From Rallus limicola (taxonomy: Eukaryota > Chordata > Aves > Gruiformes > Rallidae): 64,000 bases of DNA. Under the pieces are notes generated by a model. The model was not told the origin of the DNA, ran no database searches, and worked only from the letters and a program-made list of their open reading frames with translations. Both the position numbers and the translations under genes were made by a program. The stretch is from NCBI GenBank assembly GCA_022605955.1, contig JAKCOZ010000008.1, positions 8,558,001 through 8,622,000 of the forward strand, written 5' to 3'. Shown here in pieces: positions 46,072-59,000 of this stretch (positions are counted from its first letter, which is position 1; each line of letters opens with the position of its first letter).

Positions 46072-46400
46072 CCCTTCCGCACGCCTCGCGGCGCCCACAG
46101 ATGACGGAGCGGCGCCGGGAGCGGTGTGCGCATGCGCGGGGAGAGCGAGAGGGGCTAGCGCCCGGCTGGCAGCCGGCGGGGCCGGTCCCCCCAACACCCG
46201 GCCTGCCCCTGGGCCCGACCGCGCAGGGCGGAGCTCAGTTCCCCACGGCGTGAGGCACAGTCCGCGCCGCTGCGGGCTCGCTCACTCACGACCTGTGTCC
46301 GCAGGATGGTGACGCGGGGCGGGGGCGTTCAGGCCTGTCCCCGGCCCCCGCAGGAAATGGGGCGGGACGCGGCTCTTGCAAACCGTAGAACAAGGCTAAT
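45600..46400. promoter_or_regulatory. UMPS: UMPS CpG-rich promoter
   Basis: GC-rich DNA dense in CpG surrounds the start codon and first exon; no TATA box was seen on the minus strand above 46071. This is the usual promoter type for a housekeeping gene. The island continues past the likely start to about 46375, which leaves room for divergent transcription, but no divergent gene was recognised. Confidence 0.7.
45922..46071 (-). CDS. UMPS: UMPS coding exon 1
   Basis: 150 nt, 50 codons, starting at ATG 46071-46069 and ending LLRQ before a GTGCGG donor. Encodes the start of the OPRT domain. The codon content is very GC-rich because the exon lies in a CpG island. Confidence 0.93.
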
Positions 46401-46479
46401 AGTCTTCTGTACTGACCTGAGGAGTGAAAGACTCAAGCCGCCTCAGCAAGGCGCATTTACCAAAGATTCAAGTGGTCTT

Positions 46480-47030
46480 ACGGGGAAACTGAGGCCGAAA
46501 GCTAAGTTTTGCGGGTAGAAGGAAGATAAAGGACAATTGTGATATGGGATGGAAAGCGCACAAGATAAGGGGGAACACAGCTCAGCTGCCTGGCAGTAAG
46601 ATAAAGGCAAGCTGGAGAGTCCCCATTTGGCTCCAGGGCCCAGACAATGCAAAGATACACAACAGTTAAGGGCTGTGTAAGATGAACATTAGTAACTGAG
46701 AAAGAGACTGCATTTTGCTCACTAAGCTCATGAGTATTATTTTCTTCACCAAGGGGAAGCAGGAACCTGTCACACATGCCATGTGTGTGATATTAGGTAC
46801 TGTTGTGAAGAAGGCACCTAGGTTGAGGTGCCTTCCTCTAATCCTTGGAAGTACCTCATTCATAGGTAAGCAAGAGGTATTTTGGACAGGAATAGGGTAT
46901 AAAATGCTGCAAACTCTGCAGGTTTGCCCACCTTGCTGGACACCCACTCTTGCAAGAATGTGTAATAAATTGTTGCTTCACTAGTACATCTACTTCAAGT
47001 CCTTTCTTAGGACCATTGGCATTTCTAACA
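46480..47030 (+). mobile_element. LTR-like element
   Basis: Contains a GGTATAAAATGC box at about 46898-46909, AATAAA at about 46966-46971 and an end of the form ATTTCTAACA near 47030. This TATA, then poly(A) signal 60-70 bases later, then CA end is the U3-R-U5 layout of a retroviral LTR. The left end and target duplication were not found. It separates the UMPS promoter from the KALRN 3' region. Confidence 0.5.
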
Positions 47031-50000
47031 CCCTCCTGGCAGCATCTTCACACAGGGAAGCAGAAACTCCTACAGCAGGGCAGGTTAGGTTTGGCTCTCA
47101 GGGTGACTCCCCTGTTTGGGCTCCATGTTGGCACTTGCAAGGCTGCAAGTTGGCTGGAGTGACAGCACCTTGCTCTGGTTCCCTGCAAACATCCCTCCTG
47201 AAAACATGAGCTGAATGGTCAACGGTCAGTGATCAGAGAGCTCTGAGTCTGCAAGGCCTCAAAAAGGTTGCCATACATGTGAAATAAGACTCATCTGGTC
47301 TTCTCTGAACAACTGTATTTAATCAAAAAAGCCCAGAAACCGTGTCATTAGTATACTCTATTTATAGGAATGCAAGAACAGAAGATGTACAGTTTGAAGC
47401 TACATCTGTAGATGATCATTTATACTGCAGTATAGTAATAACAACATGGGACAGCAAGTAATCACCTCACAACAGTACACATGAGTGGTTAGACTTACAA
47501 AGGAAATATTTACAAACCTTTACAAAACAACATTGTGTGCATACAAAATGAAATCTGCAAGAAAACTGAAGATACATTTAAGGCAGACCAGCAATACACT
47601 GAAATAATTAAGGCTGTGGAATTACTTTGCACCTTGAAAATGCTGAGCTGTTAGCAATACTGTTTCTTTTTTCCTCCTTCACTTGATTGTTGCGAAGATT
47701 GAAAAGCATCAACACATTCCAACTGTTTGCTCTCATCCCAGTGAGTAAAACTGAGAGTTAAGGGGTTGGGTTTTTTTGCACTTTCCATTGCATTTGCCTT
47801 CCAAAAGTTATCAGCAAATTGGCTTCAGTGGCAGAGCAACGCTGAACAGTTTGGTAGAAAGAGAAGTAAAAGCACCAGCATCAGAAGTTGGACATGAAGG
47901 TGAAATATGGCTTGAGTAGAGAAGATGTTGTTTTTTCACTAGCTCCATAATGAAGACTACAGTTACAGCGAATATTCAGCATCCTGACGCTATGGTAACA
48001 CTCACCACTATACAGATCCCAGAACAAGAATTCATCACTTGATGGCAGTGTGCAGTCAGCCAAGTAAAGTGGGATTTTAATTTGTTTCCTTGGGAAAGCA
48101 CCATTTTCTGATGGGACATGAAGGAATGAGCTGGAAAATAAATCCAAGCCCTGTGTTAGAGGAGAATCTAGCTCTGCAGTGCAAGGGCCAGACACAAACC
48201 CAGGTGGTTAGCCCCGGTGCACGTCAGTTACCTGTAAGACCTTTGTGGTACAGACTAACTTTTATATCTGTCTCTGATGTTTGTATTATCCCAGGTCACT
48301 CGATGCAGCCCCCTCATTGCAAGGGTGTTAGAATTCAGTTATATGTACTCAGGTCATAACGTATGGCTCTGCATTTAGCCTCAATTCACAGTATTTGTAA
48401 CAAAGACCTAGCAGCATCCTTGGGAAACCTAATGAACTCCAGAGAAGCAAAAGAACTTGTACAGGTCAGTTGAGGACACAGTCTTTGTCTCAGCATTAAC
48501 TTATTTCAAAAGTAAAATGGTTTTAAAGATAAATGTTATTGAAAAACAATAGTAAATTAAAATAAAAGGGCAGTAAGACTGAACAAGGCTCATTGGTACA
48601 AGTATGAAGTGAGAAATTTTGTAACTTTTAAAGCCTTAAAATAATAAAAGTCTAAAACCCTGGATTGGCTGTGTGTCACCCCTTCAGTATATGTAGGGGG
48701 CTTGGCAGCTTGGGGTGTGGAGATCACCCACAGGGCAGCAAGGGCTGAAGCCACAAGATGGGAGCTGTCAGTGCTACAGGGGTGGTCAGTGTTCCTTTCC
48801 AAGGCTGAGTGAAACGGCCTGGCCTGGCTGCTCCAAGCAGAGCGGAGAGAGGAAGGAGAGTTAGTTTCTCACTCCCACACACATTCATCAAATGTGACTG
48901 ACTGTCTTAAATAACAAGTGCTGTGTGTCCCTGTGCCCTCCCAGCTCTGCTTCACCCTTGCTGCTACCTTCCTGCAGGCCCATCACCCAGCACAGCACCC
49001 AGGCGATGCTATCAGCCAGGTGTACTTTGATGTCACCGCTTGGCAAGAGCACTGTGAGGACACCTGGAATCGGTGGCCGTGTAGGGCCACTCTGCACAGC
49101 GCTTGTGCTGCTCCATTTCCAGCATTACTGTTGGTTGTTCCAGCTGGTCTGAAGCTCCACAGAAGCCAGAGGGTGCAGCTGCCATCAAACCTTCAACTCG
49201 GCCATCTTGGGAATACCCTGAGTGGAGAAGCTGCGGGTGGGAATCTTCCCCACGGAGTCAGCTGCTCCCTGGGAAGCTTTGTAAAGGCCTGATGGAGCTT
49301 TATGAGATACGATGTTTCACCATGTTTGTTCCAGTATTTCATGGACAAAAAAATCCAGTAGAGGGAGAATGCTGCAAAGGGCATTGGCTGTGGTGCTCCT
49401 CATTTGGTGGGCTCACTCCAGGCCTATTTACTCAGCTTCTGTGATTTCTTCAAACCAGAGTTACAACAGGGCTGCAGGACCTGTTGGATCCTCAGAGTTT
49501 GGCTGAAAAAGTCCTTGAGAGAGGAAGGTCAGAATACTTCCTCTGTATCATACAGCAGCATTTCACGTCAGATTGGTATTATTCAGGCAAAAGAAATCTT
49601 TAAGATAAAAATGCAAGAATGGTTCATAATCATAACCCTATCTGGAAGTAGTAATGGGGTCCAGTTTTCCCAGACGGGTTGCAAGAAGAGCCGTGCTCAG
49701 GAAAAGGCCTTTTCTAACACAAATACAGAGAAAAGAGCTGTAACCAAAAGCAACCCCATGACATTCCAAAGTCTTCAGACCTCAGCACCTCCAGCTCTCC
49801 CTTGAAGATCTCTTTTGAATCTAAGCACCAATACCTAAACGCGTATCCTCATTTGGCTTTTTTGTCTGCTATTTCATAGCACGTGGAGGCTTCAATATTC
49901 CCTTAAACCACCCAGCTGCTTTCCCTGTTCATCCAAAGCCTCTGCTGACGCAGTGTGAGATGTGAATGCAGGAGGTGGGAAAATAAAATGCTAAATAACT

Positions 50001-51240
50001 CCAGATTTCATGTGATACATGAAGATTTGTTTGTGTTAATGCCAAGCAGAAAGACTGTAGCTTAAACTGTACCTAATAAAAGCAGTGGGTTTTATAAACG
50101 ACACTTCCATAAACATCTTTTTAAGGGCAGCACAATCACAGCACAAAGAGCTAGCTTCGACAACAGGATGAAGAACAAACAGTCCTTCAGCAAGAAAGTA
50201 CCTGAGGCTGGTGCTAATTAAAGTTCCCCTTGGTCAATGCTCTTTGAAGAAGTTTCGGTTGCTAAGAAATCACATGCTTTGTGCTCTTGCTCAGGACAAG
50301 AGTCTGGTCTTTGTCTAAGAGGTGCTGCTGAACTGCTTAGAAAATTGGCTGCTGCACTGCAGTGACACTGAGACAGGTTTACCTGATCCAGAAGGTTTAG
50401 TCTCTTTCAAACCTTTCCACGACTTCCCCTGTTTTAGATCTCTCTCCATCAGTGACACTGCCTCGTATGCTGCTTCTGGCTCTGCTCAGGCACCTGGGCT
50501 CACCCTCCCGACCAGCCCCCTGACCTCAATGGCTGTTCTGTATTGTGTGCGTGCTGTGCTGAATGATGGAGGTTTGGCTGTGCCTCCTTTCCACCCCACC
50601 AGCAAAATCCTGACCGCTCCCAGTGTACTGATAGAGCAAGCACAAAGAGAAGGGTCAAGTCGCCTACCTGCCATGAAACTGAGCTTGGCAGGGGGGCAAA
50701 AAAAGGGCTCTCAGAGCCCTGAGAGTTTAACAGTACTTGCAGAGTATCTCCACCATCTGCTGGCAGAGACAGCTTTGGCTCCTGCAGATGTATGGCAGGC
50801 TCACAGTGCTGTGACTGGGATGGTGAACACAATGTGACTCTCGCTGTTACAAGAGAGTTTATACTGAGCACACATGGTCAGATCAAGCCCTTTTCCTTAG
50901 GAAAACCTTTGGTAACGACTGACGCTTCCCACTGCAGGCACAGCAATGGCGCTCAGCACCGAGACAAAGTCCTCATGCCGGGGAGGAAGGGCAGGGGGAG
51001 TGAAATCTCTTTGATCATCACCCTACAAAGCGGTAGAGTTTTATGGTACAGCAGTGGGATGGGGAAACCCCAGCCAGGGAGGTGTTTCCTCTCCCAGTCC
51101 CACTGCTAGAGAGGAAGATTTGGCCAGCCCACAAACTGCTGATCTGCTACTGCGGACTCCCTGCATTGGATATACTTAAGGCTGGCTCCATCACTGTAAC
51201 ATCAATATGATGATGTCGCAACTTGGCTTGCAAGAGAGAA
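47031..51240. other. KALRN-UMPS intergenic stretch, no gene recognised
   Basis: No coding exon was recognised on either strand. The plus-strand frame 50322-50837 (171 codons) has no family resemblance. Part of it may be transcribed as an extended KALRN 3' UTR if a more distal poly(A) site is used. Confidence 0.5.
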
Positions 51241-51266
51241 ATGTTTTAATTGTGAATATTTCTTAC

Positions 51267-51272
51267 TTTATT
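51267..51272 (-). terminator. KALRN: Candidate KALRN polyadenylation signal
   Basis: TTTATT on the plus strand is AATAAA on the minus strand, about 1.23 kb after the KALRN stop. It would define a 3' UTR of roughly 1.25 kb. More distal sites are possible. Confidence 0.4.
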
Positions 51273-52502
51273 ACAAATTAGGGTTTGGACATAAAAATAT
51301 CCTCACGAATGCTTTGGTGATGAGGTGCTAATGGCAGCTGAGGGATATTTACAGGTTTGGAAATGAAACGAATGACTTACTTTCAACACTGAAAACAACT
51401 TTCAAGCTGTAAGCACAAGGATGAACTCACCACTCCTACTGCACTCTGAAAGGCTTAGATGGACTTTGGGCCAAGCAATTCTGAAGCTAGAAATGGAACG
51501 GGATCCTTTATATATATATATTTATATATATGATACAATATATGTATAACTGAAAACCTGTGATAGAAAAAATTGTCATTGTCGTCATCATCTAGTTTAC
51601 AGATACTGCAAAAATTGGACACAGCCTTTTCTCAATGCACAGGTTTTGCAAAAGATTTCTGTACAGTGTTTATAAAATGCTTTTAAAAAAAACCCACCGT
51701 AGTCCCATTGTGCTTAGTCAAAACCAGCTGTATGCTCCAACGAATTCATTGCCTTAATCATAGCTCCAGAAGGTACTGCATGTTGACTTGACACAGCAGA
51801 AAGCCCGAGGATTAACAGGGGATTTTGGTCTGAGCACTACACGCAATGAGAGTGTATCTAAGCTACGCCACCACGGAAGACGACCCAGCAGTGACCAGGG
51901 CCTGATCCTGCATGTCCTACACAGGCAAAGTCCCCACTGAAATCACAGCAGGCTCGGGCATACGGGGCGTGCACAATCTGTCTGTTACCTGGAGCTGGCT
52001 TGAGATGATCTCAGCAAAATCCGACTTTGGTCCAGTTCTGCAGTACACGCTAAGGTCAGCCTAGGCTCACTCCCTGCCTCTAGCCTACTCCTAATCTCTC
52101 ATACGTTTTGGAATTAGTTCAGTAAGATCAAGAGGATTTCTTGTAAGGCTGCCTCACAGAGATTAAGGCAACTGCAATTTCGACTCTCGTTTGCGGTTCG
52201 TGTTTGCTTCCCACAGTCCTTTTTTTGGTGGCGGGTGTGACAATAGAATGTGTCCCAAGAGGAGCCCCACCAAGGGAGGGGGGGAGCAGGTACCTGCTCC
52301 TGTCACCCCCCACTTTGCTTTCATCCCAAGGAACTGGGCAGGTAGTCCCCCCTCGGGAATGATGTGTACCCCGCAGTTAGGGAAGCCACGTGAAATGCAA
52401 ACGCCGGGTATGGGACTATGTACAGAGAGATCTGCTCTGTGCCTGCTCGCTGCCTGCGCCTTGCCTCAGGACTGGCAGTGTAGGACCCCAGGGGTGCAGG
52501 CA

Positions 52503-53048
52503 TTACGTGCCTGGGTTCAGCCTGCTCATCAGGAAACTCTTGACGCTGGGGACCGGGTGCACGTCGTACTGGTGCCTGCGGCGCTCAATGAAGGAAGCCA
52601 AGCGGGAGGTATCCAGTGGGATCTTGGAATAGCTGCCGTTGTGCGGTTGCAGCCATGGATGCTGTAAACAAGTGGCTGCCGTTGGCCTTCTCCTGAAGTC
52701 TTCCTGGAGGATAACGTTGATGAAATCCCTGGCGGCGTGGCTCACGTCAGAGAAGTACTCGGGTGGGAAGCTGAAATCTACTCTGCACACATTGATGCAA
52801 GTCTCCTCTTTGCTTTCATCCAGGAATGGAGACACACCACTTAACATGACATAGGTGAGGACACCAATACTCCAGATATCTGCGCTCAGGGAGACAGGAA
52901 GGCCTTGGATAACTTCAGGAGCTGCAAACTCTGGGTTTCCAAGGACGTGGTGGATGTGGTAATGACCTGTGATCTGAACTGCATCTTCCAAATCAATGAT
53001 CTTGACACGAGGTACCGGAATCCTTAGATCAATGAGCAGATTTTCTGG
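52503..53048 (-). CDS. KALRN: KALRN terminal exon, kinase C-lobe
   Basis: 546 nt, 181 codons plus TAA (52505-52503); acceptor TATCTTTTCAACAG. Encodes PENLL, VKIIDLED, the APE motif, WSIGVLTYVMLSG and a C-terminus with LDTSRLASFIERR and a NPGT end. Confidence 0.96.
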   Translation of the reverse strand, partial: PENLLIDLRIPVPRVKIIDLEDAVQITGHYHIHHVLGNPEFAAPEVIQGLPVSLSADIWSIGVLTYVMLSGVSPFLDESKEETCINVCRVDFSFPPEYFSDVSHAARDFINVILQEDFRRRPTAATCLQHPWLQPHNGSYSKIPLDTSRLASFIERRRHQYDVHPVPSVKSFLMSRLNPGT

Positions 53049-56000
53049 CTGTTGAAAAGATAATAACAAAAACTTATTATCCTATTATATTTTTGTGTGG
53101 AATCCATTCTAGACAAGCCTCTATCCAAGTATTTAGTTTTGCTTTTTAGGTTTAATAGCTAATCAAAACTCACATTTAATCCCACGTGGGAGGTACAGAT
53201 TAGGAGAGTGAATGACAAGGAAGCAGCTCAGATGCTCCTTTCCACTGCTGTAAATTTGGATCACCGATGAAGTTGCAATAGCAACATCCTTGTTTTGCAC
53301 TAGGGCAACACACTGGGATCTTGCACATTGCCCCACACACTCACAGTATATTTTCCCAAACTCATCTCTCCAGATTAAGAACACTGACATTTTTTAATTT
53401 TGAGACAAGAGTTGTGTACCTGATCAGTTTATTCCCATTCCATTTGCTTACATCACTCCATCAATGTGCATACCTTGTAGCAGAAACACACTTCATGAAG
53501 TAAATGTTCAGCTTTGCTCCCCCTACTGCATATGCTGGGGGGAACAGCAGTGCATGCTAGTACTGTTGCTGTCACTTGACACGGATGGAGATGCCAGTGT
53601 TCCCTCATAAACACCTGGACACAATCAGGTTTTATAAGCCAGAGTGCAATTACATTTAATCCCAGCTGTTTTTCTCTCTTTCTTACCAACTCTCTCAGTA
53701 TTTAAGACCTCTCTCTCTTTCTCAGTGGGAGATGCTGAGCATTGCCCATATCCTCTACTCTAGGGACTCAGAATGGATTTTGATTCCTTTGTTGGCTCTG
53801 AGATGATTTCTGAATTTACTTCTTGCACCTTCTCCAGACTCACTTCTCTGTCCTACAGCCCCTCATCCTCATGCATATTTTACTGCTGCCTTATGGATAT
53901 ATATATATATAAAGTTCACTACACGGCTGTTCGAATCTCTCTGCTTGCTCTTGTGCAGTGTCTGCCTGACAAAACCAACACCCTCCTAGCAGGCTCTTGG
54001 GACAAAACAGACCATGGCTAGGTCTGCTGTCAGTACCAACGCGTCCCCTGCTTCCTACTCAGAGACAGATGGAGCTTTAATTAGCATTCTTCATTCAGGA
54101 GAACTGTAAATAGGTCACAGAAAATTCACTTCCCACCTTGTTTCTGGCAAGTATCTTATGATCAAATAGAGAATTCAGTGCAGTTTCTTACCTCCAAGTG
54201 ATACCTACTTTTTGACAGGTCCTCTAAATACAGCAGGAAATACAAACAGCCTACTGAAAGAAACCTGGATGATTTAGCCTTTTGGGACTAATGCTCACAG
54301 AAGGTACTGTACAAAAGGATTTTTGTTTTTTTTGTAGTGGTTGTAGGCAGCAGAAGAACAAAAGAATCGCTTCCTTTGACATGCCTGGGGACAGAGAGAC
54401 CTCCTTGGAGCTTGATTGTCCACTATACAAGAAAGCTAAATTCACCTCTCATCCTCTGTTTTTAATTTGCCTTTTAAGTCTGAAAAATATTATAGATTAT
54501 CCAATATTCCTGGCAACCTGAATCAATGTTGCAGATCACAGAGCTCAAAACACTTGATCGTAACTTCAATCACTAGTTCTCTGCCATCCAAGACAACTGG
54601 GATGTTGGTGAGGACAGCAGTTCAGTGCCGAATCCAGGGCAGTTCAGTGCCTCCTGCCATGTGCACTGTAAGAGGAGGCATGAGCTGTGCTAATCCAACC
54701 GAGCATGACGTCAGAGACTGCTTGAATTTCTTCTCCACAATGCAGCTTGTTCTTCCTCTGAACCTCTCCCTGGGTGTTTTTCCCACCCAGTTTCCCTCTC
54801 AGGCTCTGCAGTACAGTGCAGCATGCTGCTTTCCTTTGTCCCTGCCAGCCCTCCCCACCTCCTGCACACTCCCCTCCACTCGCTTTGGGCTCTCTAGGGC
54901 ACTGCTGTGGATGCAGAGGAAGACACGTGCTCCTTCTGGTTGGCCCCAACCTACCTGTGCACAAGCCAGCTCTGCTCTGGAAGCTTAATAACAAAGCTAT
55001 GTTGGTATGGTGGGAGCCCAAACCATACCCCATGGGTTTATCTTCTACTTCCCCCACTAGTGAGATCTCACTCGTGTCTCAGGCATCCTCCTTCTCCTCC
55101 ACTAAATCCAGAAAGCCCCTGAGAACAAGCCAGTGGATCAAGGAAATAGATGCATCTCTTGTCTGAAGGAGGACAAAGTCGTTGTGCCGCAGGTCAGCAA
55201 GTCCTTTCTCTGGTCAATAGGTCTGTAAAGCAGTGCTTGTCCATTTAATGATCATCCCTTTGGGGTACAGACTGCACCTCCTCCCTGTCTAGGCAGCTGG
55301 GAACTCTGTATCAGCACACTGAATGATGCCATCAGTGTCTTTTTGTCTTACCTTTATGTCTAAGTGAGCCACTCTGCAGTTGTGAAGATACTGCAAGGCT
55401 TCCATTGTGTCTCTTATATAGAAAGCGACTTTTTCCTCCATAAGTTCATCATGGTTCATTAGATAATCTAAGAGGCGGCCGTCATCCATCCTACAAACAA
55501 ATCAAACCAGCACGTGAAAGATCACATGGTATCTCTGGCAACAGTTAATATTTGAAAACAAAATTGCAGTGGAAACTTTGTGACCAAAGAAATAGAGGAA
55601 ACTACAAACTGATGAGTATTTAATGCTATCTCAAGGTACCGCAGGACATGGAAGTAGCAGAGTGATTAATTCTCAATTGTTATCTCTGTCCCTTGAAAAA
55701 AACATAGCAACAGCCTCAAAGTAAACTCATCTGCTTAAGGATGGATTCAATAGATGGAAGCAATTCCTTTGAGAACAGAAAAACAGATCTTCATAATTAT
55801 TTGGGTTCATCTGCTTATTTATAAAGCTGGTTGCATAATGCAAAAAAAAAAGGAAAAGACAAAATCCCTGACATTTTCAGCAGGTTATATCTTCTGTGGG
55901 AAAACTAACCCAAAAAAAGTTTTCCACCTAGTTCTATTTATCTGTATAAACAAGCAAATAGCCCAGATATTCTTGGTTGGATATACTGTGACAAAGAAAT

Positions 56001-59000
56001 ATTTTGGATCTTGGTTGCTCTTTCTCCTTACTGGGGCAAACATAGCTATTACACAGGCTTGTCACCAAGAAGTATTAGAACAAGGTAGGCTTCAATCTAG
56101 CTGAAACACTTTTACTCTAATATAAAAAGTGGACAAAACTGCCTAAATCAATCTGATGCTGCTCAGTGGGACAAACTAACTACTCATACAGTTAATCACC
56201 CAAGCTTCACCAGAGCAAAAGGCACCTTTATTTGTCCCATTGAATCTTATTTACTGTAAAGAAAAGGCAGAGGAAGCTCTACAGAAAGTGGCTATTGCAT
56301 TTGATGTCACAAGTGATAAAGAACAGATGATGAAACCTTTGTCCCACTGAAGTTAGACTGAATTTTGTCCTTGGCTTTAATAGGCAGTAACTCCTACCCA
56401 GGCACTTGAATTCAAGCACCAGATACTTACAGCTCCAAAACCAGGATGTAAGAGGTGGGAGACTCGTAGGTATCATGGATAGTGATGTACTGAGGATGCT
56501 GTAAGTGCTGTAACAAAGCTGCTTCATGTGCTGCCTGCTCTTTCTTTTTCATTTTTTTACTAATGAATTTTACAGCAACATCTTTCCGGGTGGCTTTGTG
56601 AACACATTTCTTTACTATGGAGAATCGCCCCCTGAAAAAAAACAAACACAACATAATAATGAAGGGGCCTCATGAATAAATCACACTGAGTTTCCAGCAC
56701 AGTAACACACTGATTTTCAAAGTGTTATTTGATTCAGCACATTAATATTTCACAAGGAATCAGGTTTAACTAGTTGTTCATAACCTTTTCCAACAAAGAG
56801 CCTCTGTCTCTTACCCTGGGTGTTGAGGTTCTTTGGGGATTAGCAAACACAGAGAGCAAACGGTGTCACTTTGCTTTGTGCAGCCATGCTGATGTCCTCT
56901 AACAATCTCCCCTGGGTTCAATTTGCTGCCACTTTTACAGGTTCTATCTCTTTTTTTTTTTTTTTTTTAAAATCTCTGGGTCTCCCTTCTCCCATAGCTT
57001 TAATAAAGAGCCCTATCTATCTGAGACAGCTAAAAGGGAAGCCTTGTTAAATCATCACTAACCTGTCGCTTTGGCTCACTGCTACAGGCACACAGTAAGT
57101 AAATTATGAAAAAAGCTGGTGTGAAAGCATTTAGGAAATTCATACAGACTACTGCCTAGTACCACTCCTGAAAGTAAAACTCACTGAAACCACCTGCTGA
57201 ACTCAGCCTTGTATTAATACATCATTCTTCTTTCTGCAGAACCAGAGAGGCTCCTGTCCTTTCAGCCCCGGAATCACACCTCTGATCTCTGAGCTGAAGG
57301 ACTCACTGCACTAGCCCAGACTGTGTGCATGCCCCTTATCTGTTGTCTGTGCAGGGAGATGTCGGCTGGCAGCGTACACAGCCCCCACTTAGGCTCCTGT
57401 TCAGTTGACTGTCCCAGTTGGCAAAGCTCTTCGGCGTGTGATTTAAGTCAGTCACACTCCCAAGTGCTTCAGCAAACTGGGTCTTTGAGGTCAAGCTTAT
57501 CTAGACTCACCAAATTGTCCTGACGTCAGGAACTCACATCAAATCAGAGATGACAGAAGAGATACCAGCGGGAGCTAGCAGTGGCTGTCAGAGATTTGGC
57601 CACCTAATTGTTCAAACTACTACCCATCTTGAAAAGGAAAGATCAGTATTGTAACCAGCTTGTGTTTTAGTCAATACTTAATGTGCAGCGCTCTCTGAAA
57701 GGAGCAGCAGCTTTCAAGTTAACTACGGAAAGCAACCTAAACTCTCTCCCAAGGAAAAAGCTTTGAGCCATTGTTTTGGTGTTTTATCAGAGCGATAAGC
57801 ACGGTTAATATTACCTCCCAATCTCATGCAGCTCTGCATAGGCGAGGTCAAAGTTCTCCTTCCATGAAATAGTGGCACCATCAGCTGCAGAGTCTGTGGG
57901 AGAGCAAAGCACAGTTAAGAAAGTGGCAAGGCAGCGACAGTTTTGTGTAGACTGTAAAAACTGCATATTTTATAATTTAGGGAGATTGGATGTGTTAAAC
58001 CAGCAAACAGTAGCACCAGGAGCCCAGTTTCATACAGCTCAGGCGCAGCTCCAGTGCATTGCACTGCTGGAAGCCAGAGCTCCCCAGAGAAAGTTATGGA
58101 TAAGGTGGATTCAGGTCTGTCCTTGGAGTTCTGGGCTGTACAGGGCCACACAGACAGTCTAAGGGCATGTCTGGGTGTCACTGGGAAGTAGAGCTATGCC
58201 GTGGGAGCTCTTGTTTCACTCACCACTGGCTACCCAAAACCTAGTTCTAGACTGGAGCTACTAAAACATGGGGAAATGTGGGCTCTGCTCACAGCACCAT
58301 TGTGGGCCAGTTCTGCCCCGAATTCCTGCAGCACCGTGCTGGGCATTGGCCCCCTCACAGCCTTCCTGTGTCAGCTGTGTTACTTTGGGGGGTTGTGTTT
58401 TGCAAGCTGACTTACAGACCCCAGCAGGGACACCAGGCAGGACACAGAGCCTGCCACCCAGAGATAAAGATAAGAAATGTTCTTGGGATGGAGAGCAGGG
58501 ACCTGTTAGGAAACTGCAGTGGCTGCTGTGACAGAGGTAGGCTGTGAGTCCTGTCAGAGGAGCAGGCATGAAAAGTCCTGCTAGGGGCAGGAGCTGGGAT
58601 CTGAGCATCTCCCAGGCTACTTCTCCTATTCCTGCCAGGTCCAGGGTCAAGGCTTTTATTGGGACCCATTGAAGCACATCATACAGGTACACATACACCT
58701 GTGTGCATCAACCCCTCCTCCCTGTGCCCACTCACCGTACTCTGGGAGCCTCACAAATTCGGATGGGTCGCTGGGCAAGCTGATCCCCCAGGGATTGCTG
58801 GCGCTCACTCGAAACTGATACTGACAGCCTGGGGCCAGGTCTTCAATGACAAGGTACGTGTCCAAAGTGGAGGCTACAGACTGCTGCCAGACCTGCGAGC
58901 CTGTGTTTTATGGTGGGAGGGAAGGAGAGCTGAAGGAAACAGTCTCAACAGTGAACTCAGAGCAGAAGCTTTCTCTGCCCAAAACACACAATACCCTGGG

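Noticed and set aside
45965..46312. Divergent plus-strand protein gene from the UMPS CpG island
   Set aside because: The 115-codon frame is largely antisense to UMPS exon 1 and Ala/Arg/Pro-rich, as expected from CpG-rich DNA.
50322..50837. Plus-strand open frame of 171 codons between KALRN and UMPS
   Set aside because: No recognisable domain, no splice context or nearby promoter was seen, and it lies opposite the possible extended KALRN 3' region.
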